A DNA stretch of 64,000 bases from Bacteroidales bacterium UBA3630 (lineage in GTDB: Bacteria > Bacteroidota > Bacteroidia > Bacteroidales > P3): positions 41,192 to 105,191 of the forward strand of contig DFLB01000047.1 in assembly GCA_002373995.1 (NCBI GenBank), given 5' to 3'. This document shows, piece by piece, positions 16,992 through 25,766 of the stretch. Position 1 is the first letter of the stretch, and each line of letters starts with the position of its first letter. Made by a program: the position numbers and the translations under genes. The notes beneath the pieces were generated by a model. It searched no databases. It was given only the letters and a program-made list of their open reading frames with translations, and was not told the origin of the DNA.

Positions 16992-17954
16992 TTAATACCT
17001 GACCACAGCCGCACTGGTGACAAACCCAGCGCCAAAGCCGTTGAAGACCATCAAGTCGCCGCGCTTTACCTTACCCTCGCGCACAATCTCGTCGAGCAGT
17101 ACAGGGATACTGGCCGAACTGGTGTTGCCACGCTTGTGGATGTTAGAGTGGAAGCGTTCCTGCGGCAAGTCGAAATTCTGCTTAATAGCATCGATAATAC
17201 GCTGATTAGCCTGATGTAGCAGGAAATGATCGATGTCTGCCAACTGCAAGCCTGCCTTCTCCACCACATCCTTGATGTCGCGCTGCGCCGACATGACAGC
17301 CATACGGAAGACCTCGCGGCCCTTGAGTTGCATAGCCTTGTGGGTGTCGATGCCCGCACCGGTCTCAAACGGCGTGGGTTCGCACGGCAGACGATAGAAG
17401 ATGACATCCGGCATCGGCGTGGAAGTCAACTTGCTGGCCAGCATGTTGTCGCCCTTGCCGAGCACCATAGCACCTGCCGCATCTCCGAAAAGCACGCAGG
17501 TCTCGCGCTGCGTCCAGTCAACCATGCGCGTCACCTCCTCTGCACAGATGTAGAGAATGCGGTTCGCACGGCCAGTCTGGAGGAAAGCATCGCAGATGTC
17601 AAGGCCGTAGACAAATCCCGCGCAGGCCGAATTGATGTCCATCGTGGGGCAGTTAGGGCCCTTAATGCCCAGGATGCCCTGTACCAAGCTGGCCAAAGAC
17701 GGGGTGACATAGCAATTGACAACATTGGAGCAGATGATGAAGTCGATGTCCTCGGGCACCAGTCCCGCAGCTTCGATGGCACGCTGACCCGCCAGGGCCG
17801 CAATGTCCTCGAAACGTTCGTTGGTGATAATCTGGCGCGATTTGATGCCAGTTCGGGTAGTGATCCACTCGTCGCTGGTGTCGACATATTCCGACAGCAT
17901 GTCGTTCGTAACTGTATGCTTCGGAAGGGCACTACCGGTTCCAAGTATTTTCAT
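16992..17954 (-). CDS. fabH: 3-oxoacyl-ACP synthase III FabH
   Basis: FabH starts fatty acid synthesis by condensing acyl-CoA with malonyl-ACP. The 320-residue protein has the Cys-His-Asn triad in DINSACAGFVYG, LLHQANQRII and RGNTSSASIP, and the C-terminal GFGAGFVTSAAVVRY. First gene of the fab cluster; about 180 AT-rich bases upstream separate it from the divergent LytTR gene. The primer specificity (acetyl or branched-chain) cannot be read from sequence. Confidence 0.95.
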   Translation of the reverse strand: MKILGTGSALPKHTVTNDMLSEYVDTSDEWITTRTGIKSRQIITNERFEDIAALAGQRAIEAAGLVPEDIDFIICSNVVNCYVTPSLASLVQGILGIKGPNCPTMDINSACAGFVYGLDICDAFLQTGRANRILYICAEEVTRMVDWTQRETCVLFGDAAGAMVLGKGDNMLASKLTSTPMPDVIFYRLPCEPTPFETGAGIDTHKAMQLKGREVFRMAVMSAQRDIKDVVEKAGLQLADIDHFLLHQANQRIIDAIKQNFDLPQERFHSNIHKRGNTSSASIPVLLDEIVREGKVKRGDLMVFNGFGAGFVTSAAVVRY

Positions 17955-18137
17955 TCCTTAATATTTATTTGAGGGGAGGGATTTGTGCTTGTACTCCCCG
18001 TGTTATTATCTTAATTTTTCCTAATTTCGGGCTGCAAAAAAACAACACTTTCCGAAAAGAAAAAAGTTAATTTACACAAAAAACACAATAATAGGGGCAA
18101 AATTGTGTTATTTTGGGTGAAAACATTTAAATTTGAC

Positions 18138-19052
18138 ATGAAAGAACAACAAAATAATTTCACCCAAGCTCAAAACTTGGCGAAAATAGAGCAGTTCTTC
18201 CAGAGCAAAACAGCCACAATGCTGTTTTTAGCCCTCTCTCTTTTCTTTGCCATTCTACTTGTAGTCTTCGGCCAACCTGTGGTCGTGCTCAACTTTACCG
18301 ACCAGCTATCGACTATTCATCCCCTCATACAGTTGACATTGACCATTGTGGCGGGACTCATAGTGCTCACCGCGAGCCGAGTGCTACTGCTCATATTCTG
18401 CAATCGTTTTACATTCAGTCCAATAGGATACCTGCTATGGGTAATGGTCGAGCTGATAGGCATCATAGCCACCCTATGCACGATACTATGGGTCGTCAGC
18501 GGAGGCGGACATCTACAGCTCGGGCCCTTGGCTGGAGACATGCTGTTAGGCACCATTTTTGTCACCGCCATGCCGTACACTATCTCATTCTTAATCTTTC
18601 TATTACAACAGGAGCAGCACGAAAAGCACATGCTACAGGAAGAACTCGAACGGCTGCAACCCGCCCGTCCTGCAGCCGACACACCCGCAGGCAACGGCAT
18701 CATCAACTTTCACAACCGCAGCAACCGTCTCGTATTCAGCATCGAGAGCCAATCTATACTCTATATTGAAGCCGCCGACAACTACACCAACATCCACTAC
18801 CTCAACGATGGACACGAAGAGACCTACATCCTCCACAACACGCTGAAAGTCCTTGAGGCAGCCCTTGCCGGCACCACCCTGATGCGATGCCATCGCGGGT
18901 ACATGGTCAATCTGGAGAATGTGCGGCGCCTGCAGCGCGAAGGCAGCAGTCTGCAACTCGAACTGGGTGGCACCACCAAGGTCATCCCCGTCACCAAGAC
19001 CTATACCGAAACCATTGCCGGCCGCTTGGCCGCACTCGCCGAGAAACAATAA
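18138..19052 (+). CDS. Membrane-bound LytTR transcriptional regulator
   Basis: The 304-residue protein has about four transmembrane helices in its first 160 residues (such as MLFLALSLFFAILLVVF and LIQLTLTIVAGLIVL), a short coiled coil (QQEQHEKHMLQEELERLQ), a flexible linker and a C-terminal LytTR DNA-binding domain (SQSILYIEAADNYTNIHY, RCHRGYMVNLENVRRLQRE). LytTR domains bind direct repeats upstream of target genes. With no receiver domain, the membrane part is probably the sensor. The ATG at 18138 is preferred over one 33 bases upstream because the latter adds only a poorly charged extension. Fourteen bases separate it from the next gene. Confidence 0.88.
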   Translation: MKEQQNNFTQAQNLAKIEQFFQSKTATMLFLALSLFFAILLVVFGQPVVVLNFTDQLSTIHPLIQLTLTIVAGLIVLTASRVLLLIFCNRFTFSPIGYLLWVMVELIGIIATLCTILWVVSGGGHLQLGPLAGDMLLGTIFVTAMPYTISFLIFLLQQEQHEKHMLQEELERLQPARPAADTPAGNGIINFHNRSNRLVFSIESQSILYIEAADNYTNIHYLNDGHEETYILHNTLKVLEAALAGTTLMRCHRGYMVNLENVRRLQREGSSLQLELGGTTKVIPVTKTYTETIAGRLAALAEKQ

Positions 19053-19066
19053 TAAAAAGATACCTC

Positions 19067-19480
19067 ATGGAATTCAGACTCAGTTACCAGGAAATCAGCG
19101 ACCTGATAGAAAAGAAAGCAGGTCGCTCGCTCCCCGTCATGTACGGCGGCCCCCATACCGTCCGCATTGCCTACGACGTCAATGTGCTGTTCAAAAGCAC
19201 CAGCGTAGGCATTGACCTCACCGTCGACCAGATAGTAGACAGCGACATCTACCTCTCCTACAACGGCGGCGCCGGCATCGACTTCATGATCCGTCAAGCC
19301 ATCAACATGGCCAAAAGCCGCCCTGGGGGAGAGCTGATAGAGCCCCTCAACGACAACCGCATCCTACTCAACCTCAGCAAGAACCAGCAAGCGGGCTCCA
19401 TCTTTGAGCACATCAGGCTCAAGGATATACGCTTCGACGAGCACTACGCCATCGTTGAGTTCACTCCCAAGAGTTTCTAA
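19067..19480 (+). CDS. Conserved hypothetical protein, probable LytTR partner
   Basis: A 137-residue soluble protein beginning MEFRLSYQEISDLIEKKAGR. It has no signal peptide or membrane helix and no motif I recognise. The middle part (VDQIVDSDIYLSYNGGAGIDFMIRQAINMAK) is rich in small and hydrophobic residues and could form a beta-sandwich. It follows the LytTR gene by 14 bases and ends at a strong hairpin, so the two are probably one transcript. A role in the regulator's response is possible but unsupported beyond linkage. Confidence 0.65.
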   Translation: MEFRLSYQEISDLIEKKAGRSLPVMYGGPHTVRIAYDVNVLFKSTSVGIDLTVDQIVDSDIYLSYNGGAGIDFMIRQAINMAKSRPGGELIEPLNDNRILLNLSKNQQAGSIFEHIRLKDIRFDEHYAIVEFTPKSF

Positions 19481-19501
19481 AGCCTCACCAGAGAAGATAC
19501 A

Positions 19502-19535
19502 GCGAGGCCGTCCGGTTGATGCCGGACGGCCTCGC
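19502..19535. terminator. Bidirectional terminator-like hairpin
   Basis: A 13-bp or longer perfect stem CGAGGCCGTCCGG / CCGGACGGCCTCG with loop TTGATG separates the LytTR-partner gene from the convergent T9SS cargo gene. A long T-run is absent, so its efficiency is uncertain. Confidence 0.75.
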
Positions 19536-19551
19536 CCTGTCCTCACACGCA

Positions 19552-20997
19552 CTACCGCAGCACCACGCGGCGCAGCGCACAGCCGCCGTCAGTTACCACA
19601 CGCACAAAATATACTCCTGCGGCGCAGCCCGTAAGGTTCACACTTGCACTTTCCGATACAGACATCACACGCCCCGTCGCATCCATCACCTCCACACGGC
19701 GCAGCCCGTCGGCACTCACAGTCAGCCACCCCGTTGTGGGGTTGGGATAGACCGTGGCGGCCACGGCGTCGCCGTCAGGCTCACCTGGTGAAGCGATACC
19801 CAACGACTGCTGCGGCAGCGTGATGAACCGCACATCGTTGCGCACAGAGTCCACCTCGCCCGCAACAGCTGAACCATGCAATGAACATGCGTCAAAGGTA
19901 ACGTAATCGCTCCAGTCGGCAATGGTGGCAAGATAATCCACATTATGTGCCGCAAAAGAGCGGAAACTCCCGTAATAATCGTTATTGTCCTCAACCGTAA
20001 GGATATAGTGCCGGGCTGGGCCAAGGGTTACAGGACTATAAAACCACACGGTGTACCATCCTGCACCCGCACCGACACAGAATCCACCCCGGTAGACCCG
20101 GTCTGTCCCACGCACATCAGCCCAGTCAGTGCTATCGGCGAAAACACTGTCCTCCTCCATCGCTGTAAGGTAGACATACACATTGCGTCGTACTATTGCA
20201 CCGGAGTTCGTGCAATTGAACCGCACACCATAGACCGTACTACCCTCCCCTCCAAGCTCTTCACTGCTGAAGATCTGTTCAGAGCAGGAGTTTTTGTAGC
20301 TAATGTACGTAGGGAGAACTATCGATATGTTGTCGCTATTGCCCACATGGGTATAAGGCAGCGTGTCGGTCGCAGAAGTAAAGAAACGTATATCGGCACG
20401 TTTCGTAGCCCATCGCGACGCATATACTCCCCCCCTCAAATCGGAAAGGGAGAAAAAATCGTTGCTTGAGTATTTGACCAAGCTCGCCTTGTACGGGAGC
20501 TCGGAACACTCAAAATAATGCTCTTTATCATCCACATCGCCATCGTCTATAATCGTTATCAAGAGATTGTCGCTACCATTATAGGCAAAAGGAGTGTCAA
20601 GGTCAATGGATGTCCACTCATATTGATCCGACACCCAGAAAGGTCCGCTATAGACCAAATGATTATTGTCCACCGTCACATCCCAGTCACGACCAGACTC
20701 GAAAAAATCTTTGTCCGTGTGCGACATATAGACAGACCAACGCCGCTTTTGGGGTTGTGATGACGTGGTTTTCTGATAATATGCAATGGCATGGATAAAA
20801 CACGCATCACCTATTTCAGAGGCATGATAGATAGTCTGCGATATGCTGTGAGGTTCCATAATACCAGCTGGCACACCTGCCTGATTTTCGGAAAGATAAC
20901 CATCACCAAGGTAAACATACTGCGCCTGCGCCGCGCCACCCCATCCGAGAGCCAACGCCAGCAGAACCGTGGTAAAAAAGATAGTTGTTTTTTTCAT
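19552..20997 (-). CDS. T9SS-sorted secreted protein, unknown function
   Basis: The 481-residue protein has a Sec signal peptide (KKTTIFFTTVLLALALG), two or more beta-sandwich repeats resembling the cleaved-adhesin/jelly-roll domains of Bacteroidales surface proteins (RRWSVYMSHTDKDFFES, WTSIDLDTPFAYNGSDN, LLITIIDDGD; later ARHYILTVEDNNDYYG), and a C-terminal type A T9SS sorting domain with VYPNPTTGWLTVS, VEVMDATGRV and AAGVYFVRVV. It should pass the outer membrane by T9SS and be surface-attached or released. The gene has its own TATTTTTG promoter. Function is unknown. Confidence 0.85.
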   Translation of the reverse strand: MKKTTIFFTTVLLALALGWGGAAQAQYVYLGDGYLSENQAGVPAGIMEPHSISQTIYHASEIGDACFIHAIAYYQKTTSSQPQKRRWSVYMSHTDKDFFESGRDWDVTVDNNHLVYSGPFWVSDQYEWTSIDLDTPFAYNGSDNLLITIIDDGDVDDKEHYFECSELPYKASLVKYSSNDFFSLSDLRGGVYASRWATKRADIRFFTSATDTLPYTHVGNSDNISIVLPTYISYKNSCSEQIFSSEELGGEGSTVYGVRFNCTNSGAIVRRNVYVYLTAMEEDSVFADSTDWADVRGTDRVYRGGFCVGAGAGWYTVWFYSPVTLGPARHYILTVEDNNDYYGSFRSFAAHNVDYLATIADWSDYVTFDACSLHGSAVAGEVDSVRNDVRFITLPQQSLGIASPGEPDGDAVAATVYPNPTTGWLTVSADGLRRVEVMDATGRVMSVSESASVNLTGCAAGVYFVRVVTDGGCALRRVVLR

Positions 20998-21044
20998 AAT
21001 GATGTTTTTTAGTGAATAAATGAATTGGGTTACTTTTTGGCGTG

Positions 21045-21052
21045 CAAAAATA
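21045..21052 (-). promoter_or_regulatory. -7 promoter element for the T9SS cargo gene
   Basis: CAAAAATA (minus-strand TATTTTTG) lies 48 bases before the start of the gene at 20997. Confidence 0.55.
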
Positions 21053-21080
21053 CAGCATTGCCAAAAACAATCCGACCACT

Positions 21081-21190
21081 AAAAACAAAGCTCTCACAGC
21101 TTTCCACATCGAAAAAAACAAAGCTCTGACACCTTTCCCCTACGCTCCACCCACGTTTTACGTCCGGTCTACGTCCGTATCACGTCCGAG
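21081..21190. repeat. Local duplications between rlmH and the T9SS cargo gene
   Basis: A 25-base segment around ACAAAGCTCTCACAGCTTTCC (21081-21105) is repeated imperfectly at 21114-21138. It is followed by three ACGTCCG units at 21160, 21171 and 21182 spaced 11 bases apart. This resembles the repeat style of family B but is not the same sequence. Confidence 0.6.
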
Positions 21191-21202
21191 TTCAGCCGGA
21201 CT

Positions 21203-21676
21203 TCAGGCGTTGTGATACTTTTCGTGCCGCAGGATAGTGTGGGCGCGGTAGAGTTGTTCGAGGAAAAACAGGCGCACCATCTGATGGTTGAACGTCATCT
21301 GCGAGAGAGACATCTTCGAGTGCGCCGCGGCATAGACAGCCGGCGAGAAGCCATAGGCACCTCCGACGACGAAGGCCAGCGTGCGGACACCGGCATTCAT
21401 CTGTCGTTGAATAAACTCCGAAAACCCGACCGAAGTGTATTCCTTGCCATGCTCGTCGAGCAACGCCACATGGTCGGCGCGCTCTATCTGCTTTAGTATC
21501 AACTGTCCCTCTCGTTCCTTCAACTCGTCGGGCGAAAGGCTGCCAGCATTCTTCACGGCCGGGATGGTGACGAACTCAAAAGGACAATAGTGCTTCAGCC
21601 GCGATACATATTCGTCGAGGCCGGCCTGAATGTAAGGCACATCGGTCTTAGAGACCACTATCAGCTTGATATTCAT
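21203..21676 (-). CDS. rlmH: 23S rRNA pseudouridine-1915 N3-methyltransferase RlmH
   Basis: RlmH is a small SPOUT methyltransferase acting on pseudouridine 1915 of 23S rRNA in assembled ribosomes. The 157-residue protein has the family start MNIKLIVVSKTDVPYIQAGL, the knot motif AFVVGGAYGFSPAVY and the C-terminal MTFNHQMVRLFFLEQLYRA. The frame is open far upstream, but the ATG at 21676 gives the standard N-terminus and overlaps the upstream gene by four bases. Last gene of the ftsE-ompA operon. Confidence 0.95.
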   Translation of the reverse strand: MNIKLIVVSKTDVPYIQAGLDEYVSRLKHYCPFEFVTIPAVKNAGSLSPDELKEREGQLILKQIERADHVALLDEHGKEYTSVGFSEFIQRQMNAGVRTLAFVVGGAYGFSPAVYAAAHSKMSLSQMTFNHQMVRLFFLEQLYRAHTILRHEKYHNA

Positions 21677-22602
21677 AGATGCAGCAGACGTTCTCCGAAA
21701 GGTATCGCTGAGCGGTAAACGCAATGGTAGGGCACCTGCTCGGTGCCAAAAGAGCGGTAGAAGAAAGCCAGTTTCTCGTCCATGCCGCCCTCGAAGTCGA
21801 ACATCTGCGTGCGATGCGAGAGCTCGCGCAACATCTGCCACATGAGATAGCTCATAGCCCCGTGGGGTGCGTCGGCGCCGATGGCGAGCAACAGCGACCA
21901 AGCACAACGGTCGTCGTAAGCCACGAACCATGCGGCCTGCAGACCTCGGCTGCTGTGGTCGCGCAGACCCCAGAGCAGCCCCTGCCCGCGACTGCATGAC
22001 GTCTCCACCACGCGACGCAACAACGGCTCGGCAATAAGGTCGCGCTGCCCTTGGCGGCGGTAGTAGGCGGCATGGAACGGAGCAAACTCATCGACAGACA
22101 GTTCATGGTCCACAAAGCACTGCTCTGCTACGGCCTTGTCGTAGCGGCGGCGCAGACGGGAAGCGGAACGATAGAGGGCATCCGGGTCGGCCAGCGAGGG
22201 AAAACGGTGGGTGTAGCGCGTCGTCTGACGAAAACCATGCCAGTGGAAAGGCTGCCAGTCCGTCACCTCGGGCGGGAAGCACTGCATAAAGAGTGCCGTC
22301 CGCCGGTGGCGTAACTCCGTAGCAAAGCTGTCCAGGACAGCCCTGCGCCGCTCGTCATCGAGCTCAGGATGCAGCCACGGGCCGCTCCACGGGGTAAGCT
22401 GAGGCTGAAGAATATACGACAGACCCAACTTTGAGCCGCAGAGGAATGGCATGGCGCCCACAACAGCATCGCCGTCCCGGGCCAGGAGCACGTCCCACAG
22501 CTTGCCGTGGCAGACGGTATCCATCCACCAAGCCTGCTGGAAGAGGGGCACATAGAGGTCCCCCGCCTCGCAAAGGGCGCGGTATCGCTCCTTGTCGGTC
22601 AC
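21673..22602 (-). CDS. FemAB/GNAT-like acyltransferase
   Basis: The 309-residue protein has the layout of FemAB-related GNAT proteins: an N-terminal half with FQQAWWMDTVCHGKLWDVLL and VVGAMPFLCGSK, and a C-terminal half with LWGLRDHSSRGLQAAWFVAYDD, APHGAMSYLMWQML and MFDFEGGMDEKLAFFYRSFG, the latter typical of aminoacyl- or acyl-transferring Fem proteins. Substrates could be cell-wall precursors or lipids; nothing here decides. It lies in an operon with ompA upstream (ATGA overlap) and rlmH downstream (ATGA overlap). Confidence 0.75.
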   Translation of the reverse strand: MTDKERYRALCEAGDLYVPLFQQAWWMDTVCHGKLWDVLLARDGDAVVGAMPFLCGSKLGLSYILQPQLTPWSGPWLHPELDDERRRAVLDSFATELRHRRTALFMQCFPPEVTDWQPFHWHGFRQTTRYTHRFPSLADPDALYRSASRLRRRYDKAVAEQCFVDHELSVDEFAPFHAAYYRRQGQRDLIAEPLLRRVVETSCSRGQGLLWGLRDHSSRGLQAAWFVAYDDRCAWSLLLAIGADAPHGAMSYLMWQMLRELSHRTQMFDFEGGMDEKLAFFYRSFGTEQVPYHCVYRSAIPFGERLLHL

Positions 22603-23534
22603 TGGATTTTGATGCTGACGCGATTGTTCTTGATGCGGCCCTCGCGGGTGTCGTTGTCGCCAATCGGGTCGGCATCGCCTTTGGCCTCCACCTCGATACG
22701 GTTGGCTTCGACGCCACGCATGAGGAGGGCTTTCTTCACCTCGACGGCGCGCTGGCGCGAGAGGCCGATACAGTAGGCCTCAGTGCCCTGATTGTCAGAG
22801 TAGCCGCTGAGCAAGACACCCTTGCGCTCGTTCTCTTTCAGGTAGGTAGCCAGGGTGTCGAGTTGGCTCAACCAGGACTCGACGATAGTGGCATCGTTGG
22901 GGAAGAAGCGGATATCCTCGAAAGTGCGGTTATTGGTATCGGGGATGAAAATAGGACGTTTCTTGCTGCCGAAGTACATCAGCAGGCCCACACGGATGAT
23001 AGGTTCCGAGGACTGTTCATTATAATAATTAGCACCCTTGAAGTAGCGGTAGTCGATCTCAGCCACCTGATATTGCACCTTGTTGCGCATTTCCTCTTTC
23101 TTCTTCCAAGCGTCGAAAGCATCGAGAGCCCCCTTAGCCTCGTTGCGAGCCTGTTCTGACAGGGCCTGGCGGCGCTGCGGGTCATCGATGTCGGGGTTGA
23201 CGGCATAGATGGCGCACATAGTCATAGTGGCACGCGACACGCTCTGCAAGTAGTTGACCACCGGCGTCATGCGTCCCCAGTTGGGCTTGCGTGCCGTGGT
23301 GACAGTGTTGAAATCGACATAGTCGTAGGGACTATAATAGACATTGGTGCCTTTGGTATTGAAGTTAGTAAACTGCCAGAGGGTGTCGAAATCGGTCTGA
23401 CGCACCTTCTGCCTTCCCTCGATGAAGGGCGAGGCATCTTTTTTGCTTTTCTTCGGCTTGGCTTGGGCGGCGGCATCGAGGCTGACGCCCACAAGCAAGG
23501 CAACGACCAGGAGACTGACTATCTTTTTCATCAT
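22599..23534 (-). CDS. OmpA-family peptidoglycan-binding outer membrane protein
   Basis: The 311-residue protein has a signal peptide (MKKIVSLLVVALLVGVSLDAAAQ), a variable N-terminal region of about 180 residues, and a C-terminal OmpA domain (IRFFPNDATIVESWLSQLDTL, GYSDNQGTEAYCIGLSRQRAVEVKKAL, GEADPIG-like GDADPIGDNDTREGRIKNNRV) with the Asp and Arg that bind diaminopimelate. It anchors the outer envelope to peptidoglycan. The N-terminal part is not a standard eight-strand barrel. Located 50 bases after ftsE. Confidence 0.88.
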   Translation of the reverse strand: MMKKIVSLLVVALLVGVSLDAAAQAKPKKSKKDASPFIEGRQKVRQTDFDTLWQFTNFNTKGTNVYYSPYDYVDFNTVTTARKPNWGRMTPVVNYLQSVSRATMTMCAIYAVNPDIDDPQRRQALSEQARNEAKGALDAFDAWKKKEEMRNKVQYQVAEIDYRYFKGANYYNEQSSEPIIRVGLLMYFGSKKRPIFIPDTNNRTFEDIRFFPNDATIVESWLSQLDTLATYLKENERKGVLLSGYSDNQGTEAYCIGLSRQRAVEVKKALLMRGVEANRIEVEAKGDADPIGDNDTREGRIKNNRVSIKIQ

Positions 23535-23584
23535 GTAGAAGTGGTTTTATTTTTTTGTACCGAAAAGGGATGTATTATTGCAAC

Positions 23585-24295
23585 TTATTGATGGCGTTCC
23601 TCAGTATCGACCACTGTGCCGTCCTCGCAGAGCAGCACACGTGCCGGGAAGCGGTCGATCATCATAAAGTCGTGGGTCGAGATAAGCATGGCGGCGCCGG
23701 TCTGACGGCCCACGTCGACCAAGAGCTGCATAATCTCGGCCGAGGTGACGGGGTCGAGGTTGCCGGTAGGCTCGTCGGCGAGGATCAGCTGAGGATTGTT
23801 AATCAAAGCACGGGCGATACCCACGCGCTGCTGCTCGCCTTCGCTGAGGCGCTGAGGCAGAGCGTCGGCCTTGTGCGCGATACCCACTGCGGAGAGGGCC
23901 TTTTCGATCTGAGCGCGGCGCTCGTCGGCGTGCTTCCAGCCTGTGGCGCGGAGGACGAAATCGAGATTGGCGTAGACATTGCGGTCGTCGAGCAGTCGGA
24001 AATTCTGGAAGACAATTCCTATGCGGCGTCGCAACTGCGGTATCTGGCGGCGGCGGATGCGCGAGAGGTCCATGCCGCACACAACGGCACTGCCTGCCGC
24101 CACGGGATGGTCGGCATAGAGGCAGCGCAGCAGCGAGGTCTTGCCGGCGCCGCTTTTTCCGATCAGATAGACAAATTCGCCTGTGGCGAGCTGGAGGTTG
24201 ACATTCTCGAGCAGAGGCACATCGCCGTGACTAACAGTCACGTTTTCAAGACTCACTATCGGCTCCACGGGAGTCGTATTCTCATTGTTTTCCAT
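23585..24295 (-). CDS. ftsE: ABC transporter ATP-binding protein FtsE
   Basis: FtsE with FtsX forms a complex that activates septal peptidoglycan hydrolases. The 236-residue protein has Walker A GKSGAGKTS, Q-loop VFQNFRLLDDRNVYANL, signature LSEGEQQRVGIARAL, Walker B LILADEPTGNLDP and H-switch STHDF. The FQNFRLL pattern and length favour FtsE over LolD. Because ftsX is not next to it, LolD-type function cannot be fully excluded. The ATG at 24295 is preferred over one 36 bases upstream that overlaps the promoter. Divergent from trkA. Confidence 0.85.
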   Translation of the reverse strand: MENNENTTPVEPIVSLENVTVSHGDVPLLENVNLQLATGEFVYLIGKSGAGKTSLLRCLYADHPVAAGSAVVCGMDLSRIRRRQIPQLRRRIGIVFQNFRLLDDRNVYANLDFVLRATGWKHADERRAQIEKALSAVGIAHKADALPQRLSEGEQQRVGIARALINNPQLILADEPTGNLDPVTSAEIMQLLVDVGRQTGAAMLISTHDFMMIDRFPARVLLCEDGTVVDTEERHQ

Positions 24296-24320
24296 AAAAG
24301 TGACGACACAAATTGCGATG

Positions 24321-24328
24321 CAAAAATA
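24321..24328 (-). promoter_or_regulatory. -7 promoter element for ftsE
   Basis: CAAAAATA (minus-strand TATTTTTG) lies 26 bases before the chosen ftsE start. Confidence 0.55.
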
Positions 24329-24390
24329 CAAAAAAAGTGCATATCAGACAAAAAAATATTGCCTTTAACATGCGAATGAAATATTTTTCG

Positions 24391-24398
24391 TACTTTTG
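24391..24398 (+). promoter_or_regulatory. -7 promoter element for trkA
   Basis: TACTTTTG matches TAnnTTTG, 27 bases before the trkA ATG. Confidence 0.6.
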
Positions 24399-24424
24399 CC
24401 GCCCGAAAAAAAGAACAGAGACAG

Positions 24425-25765
24425 ATGAACATCATCATTGCCGGCGATGGCGAAGTGGGGGTACACTTGGCCAAATCGCTCTCGGAATTAGACCATAACA
24501 TCACCGTGGTCGACCCGCACTCGGAGCTGTTGAAACGCCTTGAGAGCGAGACCGACCTGATGACCATCACAGGCGAGGCCACCTCGCCGCAGGTGCTGCG
24601 CGACGCCGGAGCTGCCGACTGCGACCTATTCCTCGCCGTGCTACACGAAGAAAGCATCAACCTTGTCAGCTGCATTCTGGCCAAGAAGCTGAAAGCCAAG
24701 AAGACCGTGGCCCGCATCACGAACGCCGAGCTCCTGACCCCCAAGCACCGCGAGATGATGCGCGACCTAGGCATCGACGAGATGGTGTGTCCGGAACGCA
24801 TAGCCGCCAAGGAGATCACCAACCTGCTGAACAATACTGCGGCGACAGAGTTCTTTGACTTCAGCGGAGGGTTGCTGACGATGTATGTGATACGCCTCGA
24901 ACCCGGGTCGCCGGTGGTAGACCACGCGGTGAGCGACCTGGTGCAGACCTACCGCGACCTGCAGGTGAAGGTGGTGGCGCTGCTGCGCGGCGGCGACACC
25001 ATCATACCTCATTCAGACACCGTCTTCCACGCCGGCGACCTGGCCTACATCATAGGCCGTGCCAACCAGGTGGAGACCATCAACCGCGTGGCAGGCAAGC
25101 AGGAGGTGAGCATACGCAACGTGATGATTGCCGGCGGGGGGCGCATAGGCCGCTACGCCGCATCGACCCTTCAGGACCACCTGCGCGTCACCCTGATAGA
25201 AGAGAACCGGTCACGTGCCGAGGAGCTCAGCGCCACCCTGTCAGACACGCTCATCATCCACGGCGACGCCACCAACATAGAGCTGCTCAAAGAAGAAGGC
25301 CTTCAGGAGGCCGACGCCTTCATCGGCGTCACCGATTCGAGCGAGACCAATGTCCTCACCTGCCTGCACGCCAAGAGGCTGGGTGTGCGCCGCACCATTG
25401 CGCTGGTGGAGAACACGGGCTTCATCACCATCTCGCAAGACATCGGCATCGACACCATCATCAACAAGAAGCTCATCACGGCGAGCTACATAGCACGCTT
25501 CATCGTGCGCGGCGATGCCGTGAGCAGCAAGTGGCTCAGCGGGACGAATGCGGAGGTGATAGAGCTGGTGGTAGGGAAATGGTCGGCAGCCACGCGCAAG
25601 CCCATCGGGAAACTGGACATACCGCTTGGGGCCACCATTGGCGGCATTGTGCGGGGACGGGAGACGCTGCTTCCCAACCGCGAGATGCAGCTGAAGCAGG
25701 GCGACAAGGTGGTCATCTTCACGCTACCCAAAGTGATGGACCGCATGACGAGACTGTTTGACTGA
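24425..25765 (+). CDS. trkA: Trk potassium uptake regulatory subunit TrkA
   Basis: TrkA is the cytoplasmic nucleotide-binding ring that gates TrkH. The 446-residue protein contains two tandem RCK units: RCK-N with IIAGDGEVGVHLAK at the N-terminus followed by RCK-C, then a second RCK-N with MIAGGGRIGRYAA around residue 235 and a C-terminal RCK-C (LDIPLGATIGGIVRGRE, LKQGDKVVIFTLP). Both Gly-rich loops fit NAD(H)/ATP binding. Followed after one base by trkH1. Confidence 0.95.
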   Translation: MNIIIAGDGEVGVHLAKSLSELDHNITVVDPHSELLKRLESETDLMTITGEATSPQVLRDAGAADCDLFLAVLHEESINLVSCILAKKLKAKKTVARITNAELLTPKHREMMRDLGIDEMVCPERIAAKEITNLLNNTAATEFFDFSGGLLTMYVIRLEPGSPVVDHAVSDLVQTYRDLQVKVVALLRGGDTIIPHSDTVFHAGDLAYIIGRANQVETINRVAGKQEVSIRNVMIAGGGRIGRYAASTLQDHLRVTLIEENRSRAEELSATLSDTLIIHGDATNIELLKEEGLQEADAFIGVTDSSETNVLTCLHAKRLGVRRTIALVENTGFITISQDIGIDTIINKKLITASYIARFIVRGDAVSSKWLSGTNAEVIELVVGKWSAATRKPIGKLDIPLGATIGGIVRGRETLLPNREMQLKQGDKVVIFTLPKVMDRMTRLFD

Positions 25766-25766
25766 G

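Noticed and set aside
21677..21997. N-terminal extension of rlmH
   Set aside because: It lies antiparallel in frame shadow inside the acyltransferase gene and would make RlmH far longer than the family.
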